Part shown: in pieces, positions 45,025-56,560 of the stretch | How the letters are laid out: the number at the start of each line of letters is the position of its first letter | Numbering within the stretch: position 1 is the stretch's first letter | Origin: Typhlomys cinereus | Taxonomy: Eukaryota; Chordata; Mammalia; Rodentia; Platacanthomyidae | Reading direction: 5' to 3' | Length of the DNA: 64,000 nt | NCBI GenBank assembly: GCA_023101885.1 | Contig: JALPQD010000294.1 | Location: forward strand, 124,001 to 188,000 | Position numbers and translations under genes: made by a program | Notes under the pieces: generated by a model | Told to the model about the DNA's origin: nothing | What the model saw: the letters and a program-made list of their open reading frames with translations, nothing else | Databases searched by the model: none

Positions 45025-48000
45025 AAATAAATAAATAAGTAAAACATTTTTTAAAAGATTTTTGACAAGGTGGGGCTGGAGAGATGGTTCAGGGGTTAAG
45101 CCTCTGCCTTGCAGGCGGAAGGTCCTGAGTTCAGATCCTAGACCCCATGTATAGATGCCCGGGGGGGGGGAGGGGTTGGCGGCCTGCATTTCTGGTCCCG
45201 GGGCAGAGTAAACAAGGAGGAGGTGGAGGTGATCCAGGATGGTTCTTGTAATTTCTTTCTGCTGCTTGGGACACAATCCTGATGGTTGGAGCATCAGCAG
45301 CTACCCTGAATCCTGAAGTGATTCTTGAGAATGGAAAAATCAGACAAAAAGTGGAAGAACAGAAAAAAAGTAGGAGTCTGGGGTCCTTGGTGATTTTATA
45401 AGCATGTGTGTTTGTGTTTCTAAATATGTGTAGGTGCGCGTGTATGTGTAGGTGGGCACACGTGTGTGGAGGCTCCAGATTGATATCAGGAATCATCTTC
45501 AACCACTATTCTGCCTTATTCTTTTAGAGACAGGGTCTCTAATCAAACCCAGAGTCCACAGGACTAATCTGACTAGCAGTTTGCTGGGGGGATCCCCAGC
45601 CTCTGCCTTCTAGTGCTAGAACCAGAGGCTGGTTGTTGCACCTACCTCACATTTTATGTGGGTTCTGGAGATCCAATCTCCATCATTCCTTCTGCTTGTT
45701 CAGCAAGTGCTTTAAGTGCTTTAACCACTGAGCCATCTCGCCGGCCCTCACACTGTGTCTTTTTTTTTTTTTTTAAGGTAAAGTTTATTAGAGGAGAGAA
45801 AGGTTGGAACTCATGGAACTAGAAACGGACTCATGGCACCAGAGTACCATGAAGGGCAGGTGCCCTAGAGAACTCATGAGAAGTGGGCAGCTGGAAAAGA
45901 ATTCATGGCACCTCCAGTACCATGAGGAGCTAGGGCGCCAGAGAACTCATGGACCCTAGGCATGGAATACATGAGGAGCAAGGCAAGGACCTAGAAAGAA
46001 CTCGTGGCACAAGTACCACAAGGGGCTAGGGCGCCCACACTGTGTCTTATATGAGAAATTAAACCCAGTTTTGGAGGATCTGATTCTCCTGCTTCGGCCT
46101 CTTCAGCAGAGCCCACCAGTGTGTGCCTCCAGACCTTACAAAAGATCCTAGCTTCTACAGGCTAACCTCAGTTGGGCTTTTTTAATTTTTTTTCAGTGTG
46201 CAAATGAAACCTTGGACCTGGGCAACTGTTCTACAACTCTCTCCACACTTGGTTACAGGAGTGTATAGCCACACCTAGCTTTTCATATGGATATAGGGGA
46301 TTCGAACTCAGGTTCTCCTGGTGGCTCGGCAAGCACTCTTTCTCACTGAGGCTCTCTCCAGTTCCACCATAGCCAGTTTATACAAGGTTGGGGATGGAAC
46401 TCACAGCTTTCTGTGTGCTAGAGAAGTACACTATTAACTAAGCTGTGTCCCCAGCCCTCCCTCTTTTTCATTTGTTTACTGTACAACCTTGGGGAGATTC
46501 CTTCACCGCTCTGCCCCTTGGTTTCCTCACCATTAACAAGAAGACGCTAACAGCATCTACCATACAGCAATGGAGACTCTCTAGAAGATGGCGACACTGA
46601 TGTTGATGATTTCCTCATTTTATGCATCAGAAACAGGAGAAGTTAAGAAAAATGCCTAAGACCACACAGCCAGAGTGCAGGGAACCACCATGGTCCCTTT
46701 CCTCCAGGATCGAACTCCAAACCCTACTATGTGAGGCTTCTCCACTGCAGGCAATCTCTCATTTTTGGAGCTATATCCTCAGCCAGAGAACACAGTCAGG
46801 GATGTAGAACAGTCCCCAAAGGACCTGCTTTCAGCTCACCATGAGGGAGAAGGAGACTTGGTCCCAGAATAGTTCTACCAGAACAGGAACTGCCAGAGAA
46901 AGCTCACCAGCATGCTTGGTGTTAAGCTTCGACAACAGGTAGAATCCATTCTGTGCACCCCCCACAGACACACACCATAATGCACCACATCACTAGCAAC
47001 ATAATCTCCAAGGGGAGCCCTGTAGATGTCAGATCCTAGAGACCACAGCAGCTACAAGGACAGATCGAGTGTAATACTTTTTCACAGAGAACGAATGCTT
47101 CAGGGGGCCCAGAGAAGGGATGTTATGTGCCTACAGTAACAGCACCAAGCACAGACCCAGAACATCCCACAAAAACAGGTAAGGCTCTCCTTGTCGCCTT
47201 GGACAGTGAGCCCAAGTCCACTTACCGCAGCTGGTCCTCCCCCAGGTAGTCAATGTTCAAGGGCTTTTTGCGTTCTGACAGGATCCGAAGTTTTGTCTCT
47301 CGACCTGTCTGACGCTTTCCACGCTTCTGTTCTGCCTGCATGGGGCAGATTGCACTCGGGAGTGGGATCTTGGAACCAAATCCCATTCAAGGGCATGTGG
47401 ATCTGGCCAGCATGTTCCCCAGATGCAAAGATAATTCCCGGTCCTCCTCCCTTGGACCCAGGGCTCCAGGCTCAGCCCTCCTCCCTGGGACCAATATCCC
47501 TCCTTCTCACAAGCGTGAACCTCAGGGTTCTGGAGTCATAACTCACCTTCACCAGGTAGCCCCCAAAATGGGCCCCCATGTTGGACAAAACCTTCTTTTT
47601 TTTGGCATCATCCTCAGCTCGCTTCTTTGCCTCTTCTTCCTCCTTCCTCATCTTCTCCTCCTTTGGGAACAGAAGGGTCACCCCATGCAGGCTCTCCAGG
47701 GCGGAGAAAGCAAACCCCAGTCATGGGCAATAGGGGGCTCAACCCCTAGCTGAGTGAAATTGGGGTGTGCAGTGATCCACTCTGTAGCCCAAACTATCCT
47801 GGAGCTCACTATACAGCTAAGGCTGACCTCCCACTCACAGCAATCTTCTTGCCTCAGCTTCCTGATGCTAGGATTACAAGTATGGACCACCACATTACGT
47901 TCCTTGATCCAGCCATGCCTAAAGCTATCAGTCGTACACTTTATATTTATATTAGTTGTCATAGTTAGGCACAGGTGTCAACTTGACGGTTGAGGGTTTG

Positions 48001-49209
48001 AGCTCTGGGCACATTTGTAGAGAATTAGTGGTTGAGTTAAGCCCAGAGCAAACCTGCAGGAGATTGTCTAGCTGATGGGGAAGGCCCAGCCCATGGTGGG
48101 TGGGACTAGGCCTTGGAATAAAATACTGAGAGCTGATTGAGAAAGTTGGCATCCTTGTGTATACTTGGCCAGACATGCTAGTCTGGCAAGTAAGGATCGT
48201 TCCTTTCTCTGTCATTACATAGAGATGTGCAGACAGTTCTCTCGGCCCTGGTGTTAGTGCGTGCTCTCCTATCAAGCTGGACTATGAACTGTAATTGGAC
48301 CATCATAAGAGAATCAACCTCTTGTTTCCTTAAGCCATTTGATGGTGATTTATCAGCAACCATGCAGGCAACTGCAACACCAGTCAATGAAAGTCCCTTT
48401 CTACCAGTGGTTGGAGTTCTGTCCCTCCCGATACAAAGTTGCTTAGGACATCCTGCATAGGAATTAAGAACCACCAAGACTGCCAGAACTGGGAAATGAG
48501 AGCTGGGGAGTGGTTAAAGCCTTTGCAAGTGGGTTAAAACTTTTAGGAGGACCTGAGTTCAGATCCCACAGAAAAATGCCAGGCAGGTCTAGCAACCTAT
48601 CTGTATTTATATCCCTTGAAAACAGAGCTTGGAACTCCCCAAAGCAAGCTGGCGAGCCAGACTAGACCTAACAGTATGTTCAGGGCTTAATTAGGATCCA
48701 GGCTCACAACAATAGGGTAGAAGAGTGATGAAGGATGACTCTTAATATCACCTTGGGCTCCACAGGCAACACACTAAAGTGCACATGTGTACATGCCCTT
48801 GTACACACATACGCCTATCTACATGTAAAACACACACACACACACAAGCACTATGCACACATACATTACCCATACATATATGAGAATAAAAGGAACCAGG
48901 GAATGAAGCGTTCTCCAGTAAGGGCAGACACGTACCGCCAGCTTGGCCTGGCGCTCCCGCTCCTTCTCGTTCTGAAGCGCTGCTGCTCAGCTCTCTCCGC
49001 TCGGCGCCGCTCCTAGGGGCGGGAAGAGGAGGATGGGGGATGCAGAGACATTCCCCCAGCATGTAGGTCACTGGCAGAATAATTGATTTTTTCCTCCTTA
49101 TTTTTGTTTACATGAGCATGTGTGTGAGTGTGTGTGTGCATATGAGTGAGTATAGGGTGACATGTCTTCCTCTTTGTCCTTGATGACTCTTCATTTTTTT
49201 TTAATGTGG

Positions 49210-49248
<39 letters not shown>

Positions 49249-50581
49249 ATATGTATGCAGGCATATGTACAAGAGCACTTGAGTGTGTGTGTGTGTTTGT
49301 AGAGTCCTCAAGGGTGATATAGAAAATCATCTTGAATTTTCTCTACCTTCTTATTGCTTTGTTCTGTGATTTCCCAAGCTCCATCTTCCAGAGCTGGAAA
49401 TTACAGGCCAATGCCATATCCATCCAGTAATTTTACATGAGATCTGGGAACTGGAACTCAGGTTCTTTTCCTTTTGAGACAAAGGTTTTAACCCCTGAGC
49501 CATCTCTCCAGCCTGCTCTTGATCTTCTGTATTGAGGCAGGGCCTATCACTGAGCTTATCAATGCTGCTATTCTAATTAGCCAACTGGAAGGGGGTGGAG
49601 GGAGGAGAAGCCACATATCTGCTTTTGAAGGCTGGACTTGCAAGTCAGCTGCCACACTCACATAGGTTCTGGGGACCCAAAATCTGCTCCTCATTCTTGC
49701 ACTGCAAGCCCATTACCCACCCAGCCATTTTCCTGGCCCGTTTTCTTTCTTTGAAGTCTCATGTCGCCCAGGCTAGCTTTGAACTTGCGGCCATCCTCCT
49801 GCCTCAACTTTCCCAGTGCTGGGGTGAGAGACATACACCAGCCAACAAATAGGTTCAAGATCTAGCCACTCAAAAGTCTCAGCACAGTTCTATGTCGGAA
49901 GAAAACCTAGACTCTAGGACGGCGTACGAGATGGGGGGGCGATCTTCAAACCCAGCGTTATCCCTGCCCCCTAGCTTACAATGCGATCTTTCAGCGCAAT
50001 GAGCTCCTCTTCCTCCTTCTTCCTCTGCTCGAAGTGCACGTCTATGAGCGTCTGCAGCTCCAGCAGGTCTTTCTCCATGCGTTTCCGGTGAATGTCCTGT
50101 AGAGGGACCCCGTGAGGCCTCAGTGAGGAACAGGTGCACAGCATCTGCCCTCCTAGCAAGAAATGATGATTGACACCCAGCCCCCTCGGCTATCGGTAGG
50201 TAGTAGCGAAGCTGTCGACAGCCGATGGGGCTCAACCTGGGCTTCCCAGAAAGAGAGCCGGCCGAGGCGCCTTTCTTCATGGCCACGAGGCGCCTTTCTT
50301 CATGGCCACAAGGCGCCCAGGAACCAACAACTGTGTCTAAACCCCCCCCTGACACCTGTCACTTACATCGAAGTCCACACGCTCCCCTTCTGGAATCTTG
50401 GGAGGGATCAAAGGAGGCACCACCGGACGACTGTTTGGACAAAAGGGGATAGAGACATGGCAGGCCGACCTCCCTCCCTCCTCTCCACAGGTGTCCAAAG
50501 TGGCAGCCACCAGACACCCCCTGAATGCCTGAGTCCTAGCCCCAGGACTTGTTAAAAAAAAAAGCACACAGTTGATGCTGG

Positions 50582-50619
<38 letters not shown>

Positions 50620-51589
50620 ACACACACACACACACACACACAAAATGTGTTATGTGCATAACATTTTAGGTGTATCAAGTTCAATAAAATATGCTAGCAA
50701 AATTGATTTTACCTGTTTTCACACACTTAAAAATTCCCAGGCCTGGTGACAGGCCTTTCATTCCAGCTACCAGCGATATTGAGACAGAAGGATTGCAAGA
50801 TTAAGGCCCCTTGGCCCTACAGAGTGAGTTCAAGGACAGTCTGGGCAATTTAGACCTGTTTCAAAACCAAAAAGGGGAAGCAGTGAGAGAGCTCACTGGA
50901 TTTGATCCCAGGAAGCCCACATGGTGGAAAAAAACTGACTTTAAAAAAATGAAAGTTGGGGGGCTGGAGAGGTGCCTCAGGGGTTAAGCCTCTGCCTTGC
51001 AGGTGGAAGGTCCCAAGTTCGGATCCTAGACCCCATATATAGACGCAGGGCAGAAGCGGGGGAGGGGGGACTGCTGCGTTTCCGGTCTTGGTAGGGCGGA
51101 GCCTGTGAATCCCCGGGCAGAGTAAATGAGGAGGTAGAGGCGGTCCATGGTGGTTCCCGAATTCGTACATGGTTCTACACACACACACACACATACACAC
51201 ACACACGCACGCACGCATGCGCAATTGAATAAATAAATAAATAAAAAAGAAAGTTAGACTAAGGAGATGGCCCAGGGATTAAAGCCTTTGCCTGCAAGAA
51301 AAAGGACCTGAATTCAGAGCCTCAGATCACCAGACCCCACATAAAAATGTCAAGCAGATATGGGGGGTGCTTATAAGTCTGGCCCTGGATGGCAGAGCCT
51401 GGAAGCTCCAGAACAAAGCAATAAGGAAATAGAGCAATCCAGGACGATTTCCAGTGTCACTCTTGGGCCTCCACAAACAGACACACTCAAGGGCCTTTTG
51501 AGGGTGTGCATGCAAAAAAACAAAAAAGAAGTTGTCTTCTGACTTCAATTTGTGTGTCATGGCATGCATGTGATCTCTCTCTCTCTTTC

Positions 51590-51637
<48 letters not shown>

Positions 51638-54240
51638 AATTTTTTTTGCCAAAGTATAGAGGACAAGACAGATAGGCCTGAGGTAGCGTGCTTGCCTACC
51701 ATACACAGAGAAGTAGAGCTCCCAGGCCCCCACTGATGAATTCTTGGCACATAGCTATTTTTTTCACTTTTTCACTTGAGACACAAAGTTGCTCATTCTG
51801 CAGACCAGGCTGGTGTTAAGCTCCTGCAAGACTCTCCAGTAACAGAGTCTGGGCCTTCAGGTCGGCTTGCATCTAGTTCTTTCTTCTGTCTCCTCACATC
51901 TCCCAGCTCCCAGTGGTGAGCCTCCTGGGGCCACCTGTCAGGTAATGGCCTGCACTGATCTGCCTGACTCAGGGACCCGGCTACATTTCAGAATGACCCA
52001 GGTCTACATCCAGGTCAGGTTTTACATACAACCATATTACTTGGCAGACCACACTGCTTTCTTTGCCTCCTACATCCATTCCTGCACAAGGCCGTCATCC
52101 ATCAGGATTCAGGCATCACCTCCCCCAGAACGCCTTCCCTGATTGTGCAGGGCTGACACAGGGCCCCCCTTCCTGTGCCACTCTGAGATTTGGATTCCTA
52201 TTACTATATCCCATCTGTTTCACAACAGGGAGGGTCTTAAAATGCCCGCTGGCAAAAGAATGGTTGTGTGACCACCTGTGTCCTGGTCGCCCTCTTTTCC
52301 ATGCTTTACACCTTATCTCTATACAGGGAGAGGTTATAGGGGTGAGGGACATAGGAAAGCATTCTTGTGACCCACCCAAGCCCTGTAGGGTCTCACCTTG
52401 GTTTGGGGCGCTCTTCTTCTGGTAGCAATGTGGGGGAGGAATACAAAAAGATAATTAGCAAAAATTCAGGGGGCTCAGAGAAGGTATGACAGCCCCTAAG
52501 AGGAAATCCCAGAAACCTAAGAAGACCCTAGATTACAGTGCTGGAGGATGGGCACAGGAAGAAGAAAGAGGGGAGTCATGGTGGGCAAAGAGAGTCACAC
52601 ACATCAGATATACATTCAACACTGGTGTAGGGGACAAGCCATCTGCCATTCCTGGAAAACCAAGAGCCCACTCTTCCCTAGCCCCAGACACATCTCCAGT
52701 TATAAACCCTGCCCTTCCCTCTTCCATCAAGATCCAACAGTGGAGGGAGACAGCAATGCCTCCCTCAGCCAGCAGCCCTTGAGCCCTGCCTCCAGATGTT
52801 TCCTGGTAGGAAGATGCCAGGCCCCTTCGTTCTTATTGCTACCTAGACATCTGCCCTGTTCCTCCGCAGGGCTTCGTGGCTTATTGCTACAAATGTCAGC
52901 ACTCCAGAAGTGGAGAAAGGACAGTCTTCATCCTGGACATAGTTTAAGGCCAGCCTGGGCTATATAAGACCCTGTCTTAATAATAATAATAATAATGTTC
53001 AAGCACCAACTTTGAATGTATATGTGGAGACAGATTAGACAAGGTTGGGGTTCTGGGGCGTCTCTCCGTAAACACCCAACTTTTCTAATAAGCATTCTTC
53101 CGTATGAAGAAAGAAGGCTTGCTTGACACCGGTCCTTTAAGGCAAGGCAGTTTCCCTTCACCGCCACCAGAGGGCAGAGCGCACTTAGGACTTAAAGGAC
53201 CTTGAGCAGAGTGTGGGAACGGGTTACCCGGCAGACAGGATGGGGTGAAACTGGGGAGCGGGCCTGATAATGTCGGGGGTGCCCAGACCCCCCGAATCGG
53301 TCCCAGGAAGCGAAGCAGCTGCGGTTACCTCGCTCTGCCACTGGCTCCGGCTCCTCGGGGGCTGGGAGGGGAGGGAGGAGAAGCCAAAATTGGGGATGCA
53401 AGGAAGGGCGGCCACGCAAGGGTGCGGGAGGGAAAGAAGCGAGAGGTTGTTAAAAAATGCACAGAGGCAACGGGTGCTCCACGCCCACACCTCTCTGCCC
53501 CCATGAACAGGATCCACCCCCCCCAACCTCATCCTCTATCCCACCCTCACCCAGACTGCCAACCCCTTTTCACTACCCAGACCCCAAGTCCAGCTGGGAC
53601 CAGCGTGATCCAGAACTCACCGTCCTCCTCTTCCTCCTCAGCCTCCTCTTCTAGAAGGTGTGGGAATACACAAAATAACCATTAGGGGTTTTGGTACAGG
53701 GAGCCAAGGGTGCGAGAGACCCAGGAAGCCAGACCCCAGCCCTTCTCCCTCAGACCCAGGGGTCCAGACCCCAGCCCTCCTCCCTCACACCCAGGGATTG
53801 AGGCTCCAGCCCTCTCCCCTCACACCCAGGGGTTTGAGCCCCAACCTTTCTCCTTACAAATCAAAGACCCAGTGTTCAGCCCTGGGTGGATTAGGCCAGC
53901 TGGGGACCCTCTACAGCCCAACTCAAAGGACACAGGAAACTTTTCCACTTGCTGGACAGAGAGTGAAGAAAGCGCAGCTTTGGACTCCCAAGGGAGGGCT
54001 TTCATTCTGGAAGATTCCAATCCCCACTGGCAGAGGCAGCCTCCTCTAAGCCTAGATTGGAGACATCCCCACCACCTAGACTGACGCACTCTCTACTCAC
54101 CTTCTGCCTGCTCCCTAGGGAATGTGCACAAAGAGAGGACAGTTAGACATCTTGGGGTGGAAGTACCTCTCCCCATTACAAGCCCCCAATCCTGCCGGCT
54201 GCACCACTCACTCATATTCTTGCTCTTCGGTGTCCGACAT
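42270..54240 (-). CDS. TNNT1: Slow skeletal troponin T, with a 1-base deletion in one exon
   Basis: Thin-filament protein that anchors the troponin complex to tropomyosin in slow muscle. Coding exons: 54240-54212, 54114-54101 (14 bp), 53650-53621, 53361-53329, 52418-52397, 50430-50367, 50096-49980, 49012-48936, 47660-47547, 47335-47226, 44019-43929, 43835-43795, 42315-42270. A 5' UTR part of exon 2 extends to 54251. The start [13 protein letters not shown], the acidic N-terminus, the T1 tropomyosin-binding segment ([15 protein letters not shown]), the C-terminal coiled coil ([19 protein letters not shown]) and the end GRVGGRWK are all recognisable. With one base restored to the 77-bp exon at 49012-48936 the length would be 262 residues, the family norm. 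As written the frame breaks after about residue 117 and stops in the next exon near 47648. Confidence 0.9.
42965..43240 (+). repeat. Older B2-like SINE, plus strand
   Basis: Head CGGGCTGGAGAGATAGCTTAG, older-family body and a CATACAAAATAAATTAGGAAAAA tail. It ends immediately before the U6 copy. It lies in the last TNNT1 intron, antisense to the gene. Confidence 0.78.
43245..43351 (+). pseudogene. U6 snRNA retropseudogene
   Basis: Full-length match to U6 from GTGCTCGCTTCAGCAGCACA to TTCCATATTTT, including the ACATATACTAAAA region and an ACAGAGA box. It differs by many C-to-T or G-to-A changes, mostly at CpGs, and an extra A in the ACTAAAAATTGG stretch. No proximal sequence element is expected upstream, because a SINE tail abuts it. 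An A/T-rich tail follows. It is antisense within the last TNNT1 intron. Confidence 0.9.
43544..43586. repeat. (CA)n microsatellite
   Basis: About 20 CA units with one TA interruption at the end of a 5'-truncated B2-like SINE (about 43415-43600), followed by AAT units. Confidence 0.85.
44766..45055 (+). repeat. Older B2-like SINE, plus strand
   Basis: Head GGGCTGGAGAGATGACTCAG, older-family body, CT then CA repeats, and an AAATAAATAAGTAAAAC tail. Antisense to TNNT1. Confidence 0.82.
45073..45245 (+). mobile_element. Young B2-like SINE, copy 7, 3' truncated
   Basis: Begins GGGCTGGAGAGATGGTTCAG and matches the young family through the GGAGGAGGTGGAGGTG stretch, then departs from it near 45245 without the CA repeat and tail. 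Contains a run of about nine G bases at 45161. Confidence 0.8.
45762..46035 (-). mobile_element. Unidentified retroposed transcript with 13-bp target duplication
   Basis: On the minus strand the insert ends TCTAATAAACTTTACC followed by an A-run of about 15, the layout of a polyadenylated RNA copy. The identical 13-mer CACACTGTGTCTT occurs at 45749-45761 and 46036-46048. The body contains about four diverged units built around YTCATGGTACY and GAGTTCT. I do not recognise the source; no long reading frame is present. It lies in a TNNT1 intron, sense to TNNT1. Confidence 0.75.
47955..48385 (+). repeat. Old dispersed repeat, copy B
   Basis: Matches copy A at 38800-39190 in order and orientation (GGGCACATTTGTAGAG, CCCAGCCCATGGTGGGTGGG, TGAACTGTAA, GATTTATCAGCAAC). 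Lies in the TNNT1 intron between 47660 and 48936. Confidence 0.6.
49200..49518 (-). repeat. Older B2-like SINE with (GT)n, minus strand
   Basis: The complement of the head (AGGCTGGAGAGATGGCTCAG) is at 49496-49515. The complement of the tail includes about 16 GT units at 49213-49246. It is sense to TNNT1. Confidence 0.8.
50264..50309. repeat. 23-bp perfect tandem duplication
   Basis: GAGGCGCCTTTCTTCATGGC plus CAC is repeated exactly twice, followed by a partial third unit. In a TNNT1 intron between the exons at 50096 and 50367. Confidence 0.9.
50585..50641. repeat. (CT)n plus (CA)n microsatellite
   Basis: About 14 CT units followed by CTTTCT and about 11 CA units, with an A/T-rich flank. Probably a SINE tail remnant in TNNT1. 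Confidence 0.85.
50962..51247 (+). mobile_element. Young B2-like SINE, copy 8
   Basis: Full-length young-family copy with tail AATTGAATAAATAAATAAAT. GAAAGTT occurs on both sides (50951 and about 51249), a short target duplication. Antisense to TNNT1. Confidence 0.9.
51255..51535 (+). repeat. Older B2-like SINE, plus strand
   Basis: Starts near AGACTAAGGAGATGGCCCAG directly after the young copy at 50962 and contains CACATAAAAATGTCAAGCAG and CAATCCAGGACGATTTCCAG. Confidence 0.72.
51571..51634. repeat. (CT)n microsatellite
   Basis: About 30 CT units with a TTTCAG interruption near 51588, in the TNNT1 intron between 50430 and 52397. Confidence 0.88.
53164..53177 (+). promoter_or_regulatory. CTCF-type motif in TNNT1
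   Basis: CCACCAGAGGGCAG matches every position of CCASYAGRKGGCRS. It lies in a TNNT1 intron, in the same orientation as the site at 13902. Confidence 0.6.
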
Positions 54241-55531
54241 CCTGGAGTGACCTAGGGACCAAAGGAAGAGGCCAAGTGAGGTGGGGTTCTCAAGGAGGTG
54301 GACGGGTGGCCTCGACCCCTGGGTCCAAGTGAGAACTCATTGATCTGAGGGAGGAGGGCTGAATCCTAAATGCCCTGACAAGTCTGCCCACCCTGCCCCC
54401 TTCACCACAGCTGTCTTCTTTTGTCTTGTGTCATGTTCCAGGAACCTGATCCCAAGAGAGGATTAGGCGATATTTGGAAAAGGGACAGGGGCCTGAAGAC
54501 AATAGCTGTCCCACCCCTAGCGCTATTTTGGGGGAATGTCATGGACATGAGATAGAGGACATTTTCTAAGAAGGACTTTCAGAAAGGGTTCCACCACCGC
54601 CACCATTGCCCCCTTCTTATTCCAACGCCCCCTCTCTGTTTGACTGGGAACTCTCCCACTAGTTTCTCTTCCCCATCACCCACATCTAGAAGAGGTAGGA
54701 ACATCAACAACCGCTTCATCCTGAACCCATAAAGCTTTTGACTTCCCAACCTTTGTGATTATCCAGGACCCAAGATTTTTGACACCCCTAAATTTCAGTA
54801 TCCACAGATCCTGAGATCTCAATCTAATATGAAACCCTGGTATGTGAAATAAACACATCTTCCTATTCTGGGTCCCCAATTCATGATAATAGAGGAATAA
54901 AATTCTTACCCCCTAGTACATCTAGCATTGGGATTTTGGGGGTTTTTGTTGTTTTCTTTTAAGGGAAGGAAGATTGGAGGAGGTTTGAGACAGGGTCTCT
55001 GGACTCCTAAGCTGACTTCACCTCACTGGGTATCAGAGATGATCTTGACCTTCTGTCCTTTCCTGCCTCTACCTCTGAAGTCCTGGGATTACATTTGGAT
55101 GCTATCACACACCACCCCCCACTGACCTCTGGATGTAAGACCAGAAGGTATAAGATATCTCCTTCCCCAATAAACTTGGCACCCAAGCTCAGAGCCCCAA
55201 TTATAGTAGCCTGAATCATGGCACCACCAATTCTGATCATTCTTTTTGTCCTTTTTGCTATTTGTCTTTTGAGACAGGGTCTCAAATCTGTCACACAGTC
55301 TGACTTGAACTGGAAAACCTCTGACTCCATTCCCCAGTGTCCTGGGGGTTCAGTCCTGTAGCTGTACACTGGGCTGTAAAATGGTTCGGCAGGTGAAGGA
55401 GACCTGAGGCCAATAGTGGAAAGAAAGGGAGAGAAATTTCCAAAGTTCTTCTAGCCTCCCATCTCCTTCCCTCTTTCCTTCTTTCTCTCTCTTTCATAAA
55501 TAAATTGAATACTTAAAAATTTAAAAAAGAG

Positions 55532-55760
55532 GGGCTGGAGAGGTGGCTCAGGGTTTAAGCCTCTGCCTTGCAGGCAGAAGGTCCCTGAGTTCGGATCCTA
55601 GACCCCACGTATAGACGCCTGGCAGAAGCGGGGGTGGCCTGCGCTTCTGGTCCTGGTAGAGCGGAGCGTGTGAATCCCAGGGCAGAGTAAACAAGGAGGA
55701 GGTGGAGGCGTCCATGGTGGTTCCCGAATTTGTCCATGGTTCTACACACACATATATACA

Positions 55761-55810
<50 letters not shown>

Positions 55811-55836
55811 GAATAAATAATAAAAAAATTATAAAA
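55532..55836 (+). mobile_element. Young B2-like SINE, copy 9
   Basis: Full-length young-family copy in TNNT1 intron 1 with a CA stretch at 55742-55806 and a GAATAAATAATAAAAAAATT tail. Antisense to TNNT1. Confidence 0.9.
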
Positions 55837-56327
55837 GAAAGATTTTTACCACAAAGATCTCAAGCCTCAAAACTCTAGAGTCTTCATACTTTGAACTTCC
55901 CCACACTCAAACCTAACACCGGAACTGTGACCTCCAAGGACAGACATCCCTGATTTCTGAATTTCCCCAGTCTCTGGGACCTTTGCAATCCTAAGGGAAC
56001 TCCCAAATCCTGTAACCCAGAAATCATAACATTTTTCAAACCTTCCAGAGTCCTCCCTACTTCTGAGTTTAGTGGATACAGTAGCTGGTGCCTGTCGTCC
56101 CAGAACTCTGGGAGGCTGAGGCAGGAGGATTGCCGCAAATTCGAGTTCAGTATGCACTATCTAGTGAGACTGTATCTCAGATAAACACACAATAAATACA
56201 TAGTCTAAAGTCCTCAAATTTCCAGATCTTCATCTTCTGACCCCAAACTCCGCACCTCCTTCTGTCTCCTACCCTGACTTCTCCCATCAAAGATGTAGCC
56301 AAGGAGAAGTCACACCCAGTTAGTTAC

Positions 56328-56560
56328 CTTAAGGCTGGGTCCTGAGATGCAGAAACGGAGTCTGAGACTTTTTGAGGGCACTGGTGCATCCCGGGGGTTT
56401 ATAGCTGGATGCTCAGCCCCGCCCCAAGTTGGAGGCAGGGGAGGAAAGACACCATCCCTGGGTTCCAAGTCTGCCCTGCCCCCCTCTGGCTGCTGATTCA
56501 GGGTCCAACCACCACCTTCCATCTGCTCCAAGGTCCCTGGTGGACTACATCAGCTGTCAC
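56328..56560 (-). promoter_or_regulatory. TNNT1: TNNT1 promoter and non-coding first exon
   Basis: On the minus strand, TATAAA is at 56403-56398 within CTATAAACCC. A start about 30 bases on and a donor AAG|GTAACT at 56328 give a non-coding first exon of roughly 45 bases. GC-rich CCCCGCCCC lies just upstream of the TATA box. E-box matches are CATCTG at 56520 and CAGCTG at 56551, as expected for a muscle promoter. Confidence 0.65.
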
